Shown piece by piece: positions 8,115 to 16,556 of a stretch of DNA of 64,000 nucleotides. A model generated the notes under the pieces. It was not told the DNA's origin. It saw only the letters and a list, made by a program, of their open reading frames with translations, and did no database searches. Source of the stretch: an uncultured Ruminococcus sp. Its GTDB lineage: Bacteria > Bacillota > Clostridia > Oscillospirales > Ruminococcaceae. Where the stretch lies: NCBI GenBank assembly GCA_947176415.1, contig CAMWQJ010000001.1:1-64000 (forward strand), given 5' to 3'. The first letter of the stretch is position 1. Every line of letters starts with the position of its first letter. The position numbers and the translations under genes are program-made.

Positions 8115-8143
8115 ATTATATCACAAAAAAACACGCTTGTCAA
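8115..8143 (-). promoter_or_regulatory. Promoter of rplJ-rplL
   Basis: Minus strand TTGACA, 17-bp spacer ending TGTGA, then TATAAT: a perfect consensus. The first 18 bases from CTTGACA are identical to the promoter at 9498-9526. Confidence 0.85.
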
Positions 8144-8171
8144 GGGTTTTCCGGAATTTTTTTATTTTAAT

Positions 8172-8202
8172 CAAAAAAACCTCCGTATAACACCGGAGGT
8201 TT
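8172..8202 (-). terminator. Terminator of the smaller LRR-dockerin gene
   Basis: Minus strand ACCTCCG, short loop, CGGAGGT, then seven Ts. Confidence 0.85.
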
Positions 8203-8214
8203 ATATTTATAAAT

Positions 8215-9444
8215 TTATTTATTATCTGCCATGCCGTTCATATACTCATCAAGCGTCTTGACAGGGCTGTCTGTTGTTGTTGAAGTATAGGAATAGTAGC
8301 TTAAAATAATTGAAGCGTCAACAACATCTATCAGACCGTCCTCGTTTACGTCGCCTTTTTTGATTGTGGGCTGTACAGGTATGTCGGGAATAGGGTCGCC
8401 GATACGTACAAACACACAGCCGTATTTATCAGAATACTTTTCCGCATAAGCCTGTGCGGTGGAGTTTTCGTAGCCGTTTATTACAAGACCGTTAAGTGTG
8501 TTCGGGTGGTCGAAAATCTCGCAGTCCGGATTCATGATAGTAACAACCTGAATTGAGGAACTGTCATAGAAAGCGTTATTTCCGATATAGTTCACGGATG
8601 CAGGAAGAGTAACCGAAGTTATTCCGTTACACTGATAAAAAGCATACTCGCCGACAGTTTCAACGCTGTCAGGAATAGTAACGGAAGTGATTTTTGTTGT
8701 ATTTGAAAAACTTGAACCGCCTATTTTTTTAACGCCGTCGGGAATAACCACGCTACCTTTGCACTCGAATGCGTCGATAAGCACGTTATTTACAATAACA
8801 ATGGGGTTTTCCGCCCTTTTTTCCGTAAGCCACTGTGTATCATCAAATGCGAGCATTCCGAAGTCCGTGAGATTTTCGGGGAATGTAATATCTGTAAGTT
8901 TTTTACAGCCTGAAAAAGCCGAACTTTCAACAGCAGTCAGACTGTCTGGAAATGTCAGCGAAGTGAGTGAACCGCAGTTCTCAAAAGCCCCCATGCCGAT
9001 AGTTGTAAGATTGTTGCTGAACGTGACAGCCTCAAGGGAAGTACAGCCTGCAAAAGTATATTTTTCCACAGCTGTTACACTGTCGGGAATTATTACAGAC
9101 GAAAGAGAAGTACAGTTTTCAAAAGCCTGACGGCTGATAGTCTTTACGCTGTCGGGAATTGTCACGCTTCTGAGATTTGTACGCTCTCTGAAAGAATATT
9201 CCGCAATCTCCGTAACGGGCAGACTGTCTATTTCTGAGGGGATAACAACGTCTGTAACGTCTCTGTCACACGCTGTTATGCAAATCTCGTTATTCTGCAC
9301 TTTGTAGCTGAAACATTCATATGTATCCGCACTTGCCGTTACGGGCGATGTTACAGAGAAATTACTTCTTCCGACAGCAATACCGCCTGAAAATACAAGA
9401 GTCAGTGCAAGTACACCCGCAACAATTTTTATATGTTTTTTCAT
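8215..9444 (-). CDS. Secreted BspA-like LRR protein with half dockerin
   Basis: 409 aa. Signal peptide (about residues 1-40: MKKHIKI, hydrophobic core, ASA). About nine BspA/LRR_5-type repeats follow, each reading roughly IGxxAFxxCxxLTSVTIPDSV, interrupted once by a non-LRR stretch (TQWLTEKRAENPIVIVNNVLID). After a cap (GYENSTAQAYAEKY) comes one dockerin-type calcium loop near residue 362 (GDVNEDGLIDVVDASIILSYYS). A second loop is not visible, so it is only half a canonical type I dockerin. Likely a cell-surface or cellulosome-associated protein, with the LRR part for binding. Own promoter and terminator. Confidence 0.85.
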   Translation of the reverse strand: MKKHIKIVAGVLALTLVFSGGIAVGRSNFSVTSPVTASADTYECFSYKVQNNEICITACDRDVTDVVIPSEIDSLPVTEIAEYSFRERTNLRSVTIPDSVKTISRQAFENCTSLSSVIIPDSVTAVEKYTFAGCTSLEAVTFSNNLTTIGMGAFENCGSLTSLTFPDSLTAVESSAFSGCKKLTDITFPENLTDFGMLAFDDTQWLTEKRAENPIVIVNNVLIDAFECKGSVVIPDGVKKIGGSSFSNTTKITSVTIPDSVETVGEYAFYQCNGITSVTLPASVNYIGNNAFYDSSSIQVVTIMNPDCEIFDHPNTLNGLVINGYENSTAQAYAEKYSDKYGCVFVRIGDPIPDIPVQPTIKKGDVNEDGLIDVVDASIILSYYSYTSTTTDSPVKTLDEYMNGMADNK

Positions 9445-9497
9445 AGAAAATCACCTCTTGATTAAATTGGAGAATCAGTTATACAATCCTCACAATT

Positions 9498-9526
9498 ATT
9501 ATATCATAGAAAAACACGCTTGTCAA
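9498..9526 (-). promoter_or_regulatory. Promoter of the smaller LRR-dockerin gene
   Basis: Minus strand TTGACA, 17-bp spacer ending ATGA, then TATAAT. It lies only 15 bp beyond the stop codon of the upstream LRR gene. Confidence 0.8.
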
Positions 9527-9541
9527 GTTTTTTTAAACTTT

Positions 9542-11473
9542 TTATTTTTCAATGAGTTTCTGTCTCATCAGGCAGAGGTCAAAAGAATCTAATATGCCGT
9601 CGGCATATAAATCAGCTTGTTTCCAGTCTGGAATTTCCGTATCAAACACACCTAAAAGATATTTCTGAAGCCATATAATATCAGCCACATTAAATTTTCC
9701 GTCGCCGTTTATATCGCCTGTTTTGCCGAGAGATTTAAATTTATAACCGTATTTTTCGGCGTATGCCTGTGCGGTTGAGTTTTCATATCCACATATTGTG
9801 CCATTGAAGTAATGTACCTCATTTTCCTTTATATTACTTGTAATTTTATCATCATCAAATTCACATTTAGAATTTAAAAAAGTTATTTCAGTTAAATTTT
9901 CACAGTTATGAAATGCATAATATCCAATGTTTGTAACACTGTCAGGGATTATTACTGATGTTAACTTCTTACAACCTTCAAATGCACAACTGCCAATGCT
10001 TGTAACACTGTCAGGGATTATTATTTCTGTTAAACTTGAACAGCCCACAAATGCTTCAACACCAATGCTTGTAACACTATCAGGGATTGTTATTGGTGTT
10101 AAATTCATACAGCCTGCAAATATACCTTCGCTAATGGTTGTAATATTGTCAGGGATTGTTATTTCTGTTAAAAGGTTACAACTAGAAAATGCCCTATCGC
10201 CAATGCTTGTAACGCTGTCAGGTATTGTTACTGATGTCAAATTTTTACAATAATAAAATGCATTACCACCAATGCTTGTCACGCTGTCAGGAATTGTTAC
10301 CGATGTTAAATTTTTACACTCAAAAAATGCACTATCTCCAATACTTGTCACGCTGTCAGGAATTGTCACCGATGTTAAAATACTGGATTCAGAAAAAACA
10401 GTATCGCCAAATGCACTGTTTCCAATGGTTTTAACACCGTCAGGAATAACCACATCACCAGTGCATTTCGTACCATCAATTACAATATTACTTACAATAA
10501 CAAGCGGATTTTCTTCCCGTTTTTCTCTGAGCCATTCTGTATCACGAAATGCATCACTACCAATACTTGTAACACTGTCAGGTATTATTATTTCTGTTAA
10601 ACGTGTACAGCTATAAAATGCCCACTTGCCAATGCTTGTCACGCTGTCAGGGATTGTTACCGATGTTAAATGATTACAAAGATTAAATGCACTATCGCCA
10701 ATGCTTGTAACGCTGTCAGGTATTGTTACTGATGTTAAACTAATACAGCTATAAAATGCATGAACACCAATGCTTGTAACACTGTCAGGAATAACCACAT
10801 CACCACTGCATTTTTCACCGTCAATCACAATGTTATTTACAATAACAAGTGGATTTTCTTTCTGTTTTTCTTTAAACCATGGTGTATCAGAAAATGCATG
10901 AACACCAATGCTTGTAACACTGTCGGGGATTGTTATTTCTGTTAAATTACTGCAATCATAAAATGCCAACTTGCCAATACTTGTAACGCTGTCAGGGATT
11001 GTTACTGATGTTAAACTATTACAATTCTCAAATGCCCAATCGCCAATGCTTATCACGCTGTCAGGGATTGTTACCGATGTTAAAGTATAACATTTATAAA
11101 ATGCACTATTGCCAATGCTTGTCACGCTGTCAGGGATTATTACTGATGTTAAGTTAATACAATTATAAAATGCTCTATAGCCAATACTTGTTACTCCTGC
11201 TTCAATAACAATTTTTTTAATTGCCTCTTTTGCAGAAGACCAAGGAACATCATCAGTATCATTAAAAGCTGTCATATCACCTGTACCGCTGATTATAAGT
11301 GTTCCCTCATCATCAAGCACCCATGTCAGATTTTCTCCGCAAGTTCCTGATTTTATTGTTTCTGCACTTGCCGTCATGGATATGGCAGGAGCAATACTTT
11401 CAGGAATAAGTGATACACTTCCCATAAGGCACACTGCCATAATGCCTGCTATTATTCTGTTGTGTTTTTTCAT
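9542..11473 (-). CDS. Large secreted BspA-like LRR protein with dockerin
   Basis: 643 aa. Signal peptide (residues 1 to about 38), a short lead-in domain (SGTCGENLTWVLDDEGTLIISGTGDM), then 17 LRR_5-type units, mostly 23 residues with the consensus VTSIGxxAFxxCxxLTSVTIPDS. Units 5 and 9 carry longer inserts with ENPLVIV. After the GYENSTAQAYAEKYGYKF cap there is a full dockerin: GDINGDGKFNVADIIWLQKYLLG and, less conserved, ADLYADGILDSFDLCLMRQKLI. Dockerins bind cohesins on scaffoldins or the cell wall, so this is probably a scaffold-attached surface protein. AGGGG precedes the ATG. Repeats are also nearly identical at DNA level. Confidence 0.88.
   Translation of the reverse strand: MKKHNRIIAGIMAVCLMGSVSLIPESIAPAISMTASAETIKSGTCGENLTWVLDDEGTLIISGTGDMTAFNDTDDVPWSSAKEAIKKIVIEAGVTSIGYRAFYNCINLTSVIIPDSVTSIGNSAFYKCYTLTSVTIPDSVISIGDWAFENCNSLTSVTIPDSVTSIGKLAFYDCSNLTEITIPDSVTSIGVHAFSDTPWFKEKQKENPLVIVNNIVIDGEKCSGDVVIPDSVTSIGVHAFYSCISLTSVTIPDSVTSIGDSAFNLCNHLTSVTIPDSVTSIGKWAFYSCTRLTEIIIPDSVTSIGSDAFRDTEWLREKREENPLVIVSNIVIDGTKCTGDVVIPDGVKTIGNSAFGDTVFSESSILTSVTIPDSVTSIGDSAFFECKNLTSVTIPDSVTSIGGNAFYYCKNLTSVTIPDSVTSIGDRAFSSCNLLTEITIPDNITTISEGIFAGCMNLTPITIPDSVTSIGVEAFVGCSSLTEIIIPDSVTSIGSCAFEGCKKLTSVIIPDSVTNIGYYAFHNCENLTEITFLNSKCEFDDDKITSNIKENEVHYFNGTICGYENSTAQAYAEKYGYKFKSLGKTGDINGDGKFNVADIIWLQKYLLGVFDTEIPDWKQADLYADGILDSFDLCLMRQKLIEK
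9900..11200 (-). repeat. Tandem 69-bp LRR-coding repeats
   Basis: The plus strand shows CAATGCTTGTMACRCTGTCA followed by GGRATTGTTAC-like sequence again and again at roughly 69-bp spacing, each encoding one LRR unit. Two longer 115-bp versions at about 10440-10555 and 10785-10900 are also alike. DNA identity well above need for protein conservation suggests recent unit duplication or gene conversion. Confidence 0.85.
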
Positions 11474-11506
11474 AAAAAACCCCTCCGATAAAATTATTAT
11501 ATAATC

Positions 11507-11535
11507 ATTATATCACAGACGGAATTATATGTCAA
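11507..11535 (-). promoter_or_regulatory. Promoter of the large LRR-dockerin gene
   Basis: Minus strand TTGACA, 17-bp spacer ending TGTGA, then TATAAT. Confidence 0.8.
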
Positions 11536-11587
11536 TAACCTGAAAAAAATATATACTGGTATGTTAAAAAAATATCACTTCTGACTA

Positions 11588-11616
11588 TTGACAGCTTGAC
11601 AGAAATTGTATATAAT
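11588..11616 (+). promoter_or_regulatory. Promoter of pckG
   Basis: TTGACA at 11588-11593, 17-bp spacer, TATAAT at 11611-11616. A second TTGACA at 11596 is too close to the -10 box to serve it. It leaves a 5' UTR of about 97 nt in which I see no clear riboswitch. Confidence 0.75.
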
Positions 11617-11719
11617 AGTATTAGAGGGACGATTGATTTTTTCAGACGTTTCACATATACACGGCACGGAAAAGCCTGTGTGTTATTAAAAAATTTGATT
11701 TTTCAGGAGGTATAATGCA

Positions 11720-13522
11720 ATGTCACTGACAAACAATCAGAATGTTCTCAAGTGGGTTGACGAGATGGTTTCTCTCTGTAAGCCTGAAAATGTTGTGTGG
11801 ATTGACGGTTCTAAGGAACAGCTTGACGCACTCAGAAAGGAAGCTATCGAGACGGGAGAAATGATTGAACTCAATCAGGAAAAGCTCCCCGGCTGTCTCT
11901 ATCACAGAACAAATCCCAACGACGTAGCACGTGTTGAGGACAGGACTTTTATCTGTACAAGAAAGAAAGAGGACGCAGGTCCGACAAATAACTGGTGCGA
12001 CCCTCAGGAAATGTATGCAAAGCTCTCAAAGCTCTATGACGGAGTTATGAAGGGCAGAACAATGTATGTTATTCCTTATTCAATGGGTCCTATCGGCTCA
12101 CCGCTCGCAAAGGTAGGCGTTGAGGTTACTGACTCTATCTATGTTGTACTCAATATGCAGATTATGACAAGAATGGGTGCGGACGCATTCAAGAATCTCG
12201 GCGACGTTTCCAATGACTTTGTAAGAGGTCTTCACTCAAAGGCTGACGTTAATCCCGAAGAGAGATATATTGTACAGTTCCCTGAGGACAATACAATCTG
12301 GTCTATCAACTCCGCATACGGCGGAAACGTTCTCCTCGGCAAAAAGTGCTTTGCTCTCCGTATAGCATCATTCCAGGGCAAAAATGAAGGCTGGATGGCT
12401 GAACATATGCTTATTCTCGGCGTTAAAAAACCCGACGGAGAAATCAAGTATATCACAGCGGCATTCCCGTCTGCTTGCGGTAAGACAAATCTTGCTATGC
12501 TTATTCCGCCTGAGGGATATAAAAAGGACGGATACGAAGTATTTACAGTCGGCGACGATATAGCTTGGATGAAACCTGGCGAGGACGGAAGACTTTACGC
12601 TATCAATCCCGAAAATGGTTTCTTCGGCGTTGCTCCGGGAACTAACGAGAAGTCCAATCCGAATGCTCTCCACTGCACAATGAAAGATACTATCTTCACA
12701 AATGTTGCTATCAATAACGACGATATGACTGTATGGTGGGAAAAGCTCGACAAGAATCCGCCTGTAAACGCTACAGAGTGGAAAGGTGCTGTGGTAAACG
12801 GCGTTGAGTACACAGCAGAGGGAAATACTCTTGCACACCCCAACTCACGTTTTACTGCTCCTGCTGTAAACTGCCCGTGCATTTCTTCTGAGTTCAACAA
12901 TCCGGCAGGCGTACCGATTTCTGCAATTATCTTCGGCGGAAGACGTGCTTCCACAACTCCGCTCGTTTATCAGTCATTTGACTGGACACACGGTACTTAT
13001 ATGGGTTCGGCTGTTTCTTCTGAAACAACTGCTGCCGCTACGGGTGCAGTAGGCGTACTCCGTCACGACCCGATGGCTATGAAGCCATTTATCGGCTACA
13101 ATGTCGGCGACTACTGGAATCACTGGCTTGAAATGGGCGAAAAGCTTGGCGACAAAGCTCCTAAGATTTTCAATGTAAACTGGTTTAAGCAGGACGAAAA
13201 CGGTAACTTTATCTGGCCAGGATTCGGCGACAATATGCGTGTTCTCGACTGGATTATCAAGAGATGTGAGGGTACTGTTGACGCTGACGAAACAGCAATA
13301 GGTTATCTTCCAAAGAAGGGCGATATCAATGTTGAGGGTATCGAGGACGAAGTTACACCAGAAATCATGGATAAGCTCCTTGACGTTGACAAGGAACTCT
13401 GGACAAAGGAAATCGCTGAAATGCGTAGATATTACGATGACGATATCAAGGCTAAGGGCGGTAACGTTCCGCAGGCTCTTTATGACGAACTCGACAAGAT
13501 TGAAGCAAGACTCAACAAGTAA
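11720..13522 (+). CDS. pckG: Phosphoenolpyruvate carboxykinase (GTP)
   Basis: 600 aa, typical for the GTP-dependent class. It interconverts oxaloacetate + GTP and PEP + CO2 + GDP in the cytoplasm. Key features: YVIPYSMGPIGSPLAKVGVEVTDS region, the kinase-1 loop FPSACGKTNLAM, the metal-binding FTVGDDIAWM block, GVAPGT and the nucleotide-binding FGGRRASTTPLV. The ATP-type enzyme would lack these. In rumen-type anaerobes PEPCK mostly works in the carboxylating direction toward succinate and oxaloacetate-derived amino acids. AGGAGG lies 10 bases before the ATG. Monocistronic, with consensus promoter and terminator; codon use suggests high expression. Confidence 0.97.
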   Translation: MSLTNNQNVLKWVDEMVSLCKPENVVWIDGSKEQLDALRKEAIETGEMIELNQEKLPGCLYHRTNPNDVARVEDRTFICTRKKEDAGPTNNWCDPQEMYAKLSKLYDGVMKGRTMYVIPYSMGPIGSPLAKVGVEVTDSIYVVLNMQIMTRMGADAFKNLGDVSNDFVRGLHSKADVNPEERYIVQFPEDNTIWSINSAYGGNVLLGKKCFALRIASFQGKNEGWMAEHMLILGVKKPDGEIKYITAAFPSACGKTNLAMLIPPEGYKKDGYEVFTVGDDIAWMKPGEDGRLYAINPENGFFGVAPGTNEKSNPNALHCTMKDTIFTNVAINNDDMTVWWEKLDKNPPVNATEWKGAVVNGVEYTAEGNTLAHPNSRFTAPAVNCPCISSEFNNPAGVPISAIIFGGRRASTTPLVYQSFDWTHGTYMGSAVSSETTAAATGAVGVLRHDPMAMKPFIGYNVGDYWNHWLEMGEKLGDKAPKIFNVNWFKQDENGNFIWPGFGDNMRVLDWIIKRCEGTVDADETAIGYLPKKGDINVEGIEDEVTPEIMDKLLDVDKELWTKEIAEMRRYYDDDIKAKGGNVPQALYDELDKIEARLNK

Positions 13523-13549
13523 TTTAAATACAGCTTAAAATAAAAAAAG

Positions 13550-13583
13550 CCGTATGCAGTTGCAAAGCTGTGTACGGTTTTTT
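13550..13583 (+). terminator. Terminator of pckG
   Basis: CCGTATGCAG, 8-nt loop, CTGTGTACGG followed by six Ts. Confidence 0.85.
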
Positions 13584-13639
13584 GTTGAATAAGTCAATAA
13601 TTTACTGCAATTTTTGTGAGATTTTTTTTGATTTTCCTA

Positions 13640-13668
13640 TTGACAAATCCGAAAAAAAAGTATATAAT
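13640..13668 (+). promoter_or_regulatory. Promoter of the leuA T-box leader
   Basis: TTGACA at 13640-13645, 17-bp spacer, TATAAT at 13663-13668. Confidence 0.8.
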
Positions 13669-13689
13669 ATCTTTATATAATATCAAATG

Positions 13690-13965
13690 CGTTGACGGGA
13701 AAAAAAGCCGTTTGAATTTTCACAGAGAACTGCCACAGCGGTGAAAGGCAGTAATATTTGTGCGGTCATAACTCCTCCCTGAGCAGTCGGCTGAAAGTCC
13801 ATTGCGGTGATTAGGCTTGAACGGATTCTCCCGTTAAAGAGATATGTATTATTATTATGATACAGATGAGTGGGCGTATTTTTTTACGTCAATGAGAGTG
13901 GTAACACGGAAATTTTTTTCGTCTCTCCTGTGGACTTTTTCAGTCCGTGGGGGAGATTTTTATTT
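13690..13965 (+). ncRNA. T-box leader of leuA
   Basis: A 5' UTR of about 300 nt. The T-box motif GAGAGTGGTAACACGG is at 13894-13909. It is followed by an intrinsic terminator at about 13921-13960 (TCTCTCC...GGACT, loop, AGTCC...GGGGGAGA, then TTTTTATTTT). Upstream, 13700-13830 folds into a long stem I region. The likely specifier is CTC at 13772-13774 (in ATAACTCCTCC), a leucine codon, which fits the leuA downstream; the specifier call is inference. Uncharged leucine tRNA would stabilise the antiterminator. Confidence 0.9.
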
Positions 13966-13982
13966 TAAAAGGAGGAATTTTT

Positions 13983-15644
13983 ATGAAGAATTTTCAGAAG
14001 TACACAAGACAGTTTTTTGATGCACCGAAAACAAGCATGAAATGGACACAGAAGTCCTATATTGACAAAGCACCGATATGGTGCAGTGTCGACCTCAGAG
14101 ACGGAAATCAGGCACTCATAACGCCTATGAATCTTTCCGAAAAGATAGAGTTTTTCAAGGAACTTGTCAGGATAGGTTTCAAGGAAATAGAAGTAGGATT
14201 CCCCGCAGCCTCGGAGACGGAATATGAGTTCTGCCGTACTTTGATTGAGGAAAATTTAATCCCCGACGACGTGACTATTCAGGTACTCACGCAGTCGAGA
14301 GAACACATAATAGAAAAAACTTTCGAGGCTCTCAGGGGCTGTAAAAATGCTGTTGTACACCTCTACAACTCAACTTCGCTGGCTCAGCGTGAACAGGTTT
14401 TCCGCAAAAATAAACAGGAAATTATTGACATAGCTGTCACGGGTGCAAAGCTCTGTAAAGAGTTCCGAGAAAAGTATGAAGGAAATTTTAGGTTTGAGTA
14501 TTCCCCTGAGAGCTTTACGGGAACAGAGCCGGAGTTTGCACTTGAAATATGCAACGCTGTTATTGATGTATGGCAACCGACGGCAGACGACAAGGTTATA
14601 ATAAATCTGCCCGTTACGGTACAGCTCTCTATGCCACACGTCTATGCAAATCAGATTGAGTATATGTGCGAAAATATAAACTGCCGTGAGAATGTAGTAA
14701 TATCTCTCCACCCTCATAACGACCGAGGCTGTGCCGTTGCAGATACGGAAATGGGTCTGCTGGCAGGTGCTGACCGTGTGGAAGGCACGCTTTTCGGAAA
14801 CGGCGAGAGGACGGGAAATGTTGACATTATAACACTCGCTATGAATATGTATTCACAGGGTGTAGACCCTGAACTTGATTTCAGCGATATTCCGAGGATT
14901 ACAGAACTCTACACACGTATTACGAGAATGACGGTTAATGATCGTCAGCCATACAGCGGAAGTCTTGTTTTCGCAGCGTTCAGCGGTTCGCATCAGGACG
15001 CAATAGCAAAGGGCATGAAGTGGCGTGAAGAAAAGAATACAGAACACTGGACAGTGCCTTATCTGCCTATCGACCCGTCGGACGTGGGACGTGAATATTC
15101 CGCAGACGTTATCAGAATCAACAGCCAGTCGGGTAAGGGCGGTATCGGCTATATCCTCGAAACAAGATTCGGTTATAATCTGCCTAAAAAAATGCGTGAG
15201 AGCGTCGGCTATACGGTAAAGGGTGTTTCCGACCACAGCCACAAAGAACTTATGCCCGACGAGGTTTACTCTATTTTCAGGACGAACTATGTCGATATAA
15301 CATCGCCTGTCAATGTGATTGAGGCACACTATATTCAGCGTAACGGCATTGAAGCAACTGTTACTTTTGAGTACGGCGGAGAGAAAGTTACTTCCACGGA
15401 TTCCGGAAACGGACGGCTTGATGCGGTAAGCAATGCGATACGCTCTTATATCGGTGCGGACTATATGATAAACACCTATACCGAACACGCCCTCGAGGTC
15501 GGCTCGGCTTCAAAGGCAGTATCCTATGTTGAGATTACGGACAAAAACGGCAAAAACTACTGGGGTACGGGCATTGACAATGATATTGTAATGTCGTCGG
15601 TAAAGGCTCTTGCGAGTGCCATAAACAATATGCTGAAAGCGTGA
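13983..15644 (+). CDS. leuA: 2-isopropylmalate synthase
   Basis: 553 aa, first committed step of leucine synthesis: acetyl-CoA + 2-ketoisovalerate. The start at 13983 (MKNFQKYTRQFF) follows AAAGGAGG; an upstream in-frame ATG at 13947 lies within the leader terminator. Catalytic TIM barrel: SVDLRDGNQAL (metal-binding Asp), VGFPAAS, and HPHNDRGCAVADTEMG with the metal-ligand His pair. Sequence and length match the longer LeuA form with PYSGSLVFAAFSGSHQDAI and a C-terminal regulatory domain from about residue 410 (leucine feedback). It is separated from the rest of the leu genes by 20 kb and has its own T-box control. Confidence 0.97.
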   Translation: MKNFQKYTRQFFDAPKTSMKWTQKSYIDKAPIWCSVDLRDGNQALITPMNLSEKIEFFKELVRIGFKEIEVGFPAASETEYEFCRTLIEENLIPDDVTIQVLTQSREHIIEKTFEALRGCKNAVVHLYNSTSLAQREQVFRKNKQEIIDIAVTGAKLCKEFREKYEGNFRFEYSPESFTGTEPEFALEICNAVIDVWQPTADDKVIINLPVTVQLSMPHVYANQIEYMCENINCRENVVISLHPHNDRGCAVADTEMGLLAGADRVEGTLFGNGERTGNVDIITLAMNMYSQGVDPELDFSDIPRITELYTRITRMTVNDRQPYSGSLVFAAFSGSHQDAIAKGMKWREEKNTEHWTVPYLPIDPSDVGREYSADVIRINSQSGKGGIGYILETRFGYNLPKKMRESVGYTVKGVSDHSHKELMPDEVYSIFRTNYVDITSPVNVIEAHYIQRNGIEATVTFEYGGEKVTSTDSGNGRLDAVSNAIRSYIGADYMINTYTEHALEVGSASKAVSYVEITDKNGKNYWGTGIDNDIVMSSVKALASAINNMLKA

Positions 15645-15979
15645 AAAAAATGGCTGTAACCGTTAATATTTACTACACGGGAACAGACGGCGGTGCGGTT
15701 GGATTTGCAAGGGAAATGACAGAAAGCGGAATTGTTTCGGATATACGTGCGGAGAAAGGTAATATAAAATATGATTACTTTGTTTCTTTTGATAACCCCG
15801 AAACCGTTCTGCTTGTTGACAGGTGGGAAAGTCAAAAGGCTATTGACCGTCATCACGCTTCGCCTATGATGAAGAAAATAACAGAACTGAGGGAAAAATA
15901 TAATCTTACGATGAAAGTTGAAAGATATATTGACGATGAAAACGGTATACCAGAAATCGACAGAAAATTTATAAGATAA
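15641..15979 (+). CDS. Small ABM-type quinol monooxygenase-like protein
   Basis: 112 aa if it starts at the GTG at 15641 that overlaps the leuA stop (GTGA); an ATG at 15650 is an equally plausible start and gives 109 aa. The sequence VTVNIYYTGTDG, then VSFDNPETVLLVDRWESQKAIDRHHASPMMKKITELREKYNL, matches the ABM ferredoxin-like fold: a conserved W in the central strand and the DRHHASP motif. Members include YgiN-like quinol monooxygenases; others act on unknown small molecules. Translational coupling to leuA and the following terminator put it under the leucine T-box, but no role in leucine synthesis is known. Confidence 0.8.
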   Translation: MKKMAVTVNIYYTGTDGGAVGFAREMTESGIVSDIRAEKGNIKYDYFVSFDNPETVLLVDRWESQKAIDRHHASPMMKKITELREKYNLTMKVERYIDDENGIPEIDRKFIR

Positions 15980-15980
15980 A

Positions 15981-16020
15981 ACAAAAAGGGCGGACTCCTG
16001 AAAAAAGTCCGTCCTTGTTT
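15981..16020. terminator. Bidirectional terminator after the leuA operon
   Basis: GGGCGGACT, 10-nt loop, AGTCCGTCC (one G-T pair), with A-run before and TTGTTTT after. Confidence 0.85.
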
Positions 16021-16026
16021 TATATA

Positions 16027-16533
16027 TCAGTCCTGCGAGATTCTGGAGTTTTCCGAATATCTCTGAAGAATCATACTTGCATCTACGACAGTTGAATGTC
16101 CGTCGCCGTTAATATCGCCATATACCAAGAAATTCTGTATCTCTGCTTCCGAATATTTATCAGTACCGACAGTCGAGCAGTCAACATAATAAGAAAGAAT
16201 AAGAGAAACGTCTACACAGTCAACCAGTCCGTCGTGGTTTATGTCGCCTTTTATCGTATCTGACGAGATGTCGGCAAGCTGTATGGCAAGCATATATGCG
16301 TCGTCATAGTTTACAATTCCGTCCTCGTTTATATCGCAGTGCGGAAACATTGCTTCGTATTCCTCGTCACTACATTCATCGTATAGGTCAAAAATAAGTT
16401 TAACGTCGAGATTGTCAACAACTCCGTCCTGATTTGCGTCACCTTTGAGAATGTCAGCATTTGTACACACAGGCACAGCCGATACGGCAAGAACGCAAGC
16501 CGAAAGCAGTGTTAAAAGTTTTGTTTTTTTCAT
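16027..16533 (-). CDS. Secreted protein made of tandem dockerin repeats
   Basis: 168 aa. After a signal peptide (residues 1 to about 27) nearly the whole mature protein is four dockerin-type EF-hand loops: DANQDGVVDNLD, DINEDGIVNYDD, DINHDGLVDCVD and DINGDGHSTVVD, i.e. two dockerin-sized pairs and no other domain. The third and fourth are joined by about 30 residues. Loops 2-4 are followed by hydrophobic helices (AYMLAIQLA, VSLILSYY, ASMILQRYS). A dockerin without an enzyme could act as an adaptor or cross-linker between cohesins, or just bind calcium. GGAGG precedes the ATG. It lies 23 bp behind another dockerin gene, in the same operon. Confidence 0.85.
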   Translation of the reverse strand: MKKTKLLTLLSACVLAVSAVPVCTNADILKGDANQDGVVDNLDVKLIFDLYDECSDEEYEAMFPHCDINEDGIVNYDDAYMLAIQLADISSDTIKGDINHDGLVDCVDVSLILSYYVDCSTVGTDKYSEAEIQNFLVYGDINGDGHSTVVDASMILQRYSENSRISQD

Positions 16534-16556
16534 AATAAAACCTCCTTAAGTATTAA

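Noticed and set aside
9927-10616. Plus-strand open frames in the LRR gene
   Set aside because: Repetitive shadows of the 69-bp units; no independent start signal.
9900-11200. Regular repeats resembling a CRISPR array
   Set aside because: Period 69 bp, in frame, and coding for LRR units; no spacers of unique sequence.
11622-11719. Possible riboswitch in the pckG 5' UTR
   Set aside because: Only a weak hairpin around 11660-11690; no conserved motif that I recognise.
12368-12954. Minus-strand frames within pckG
   Set aside because: Antisense to a highly conserved gene, without signals.
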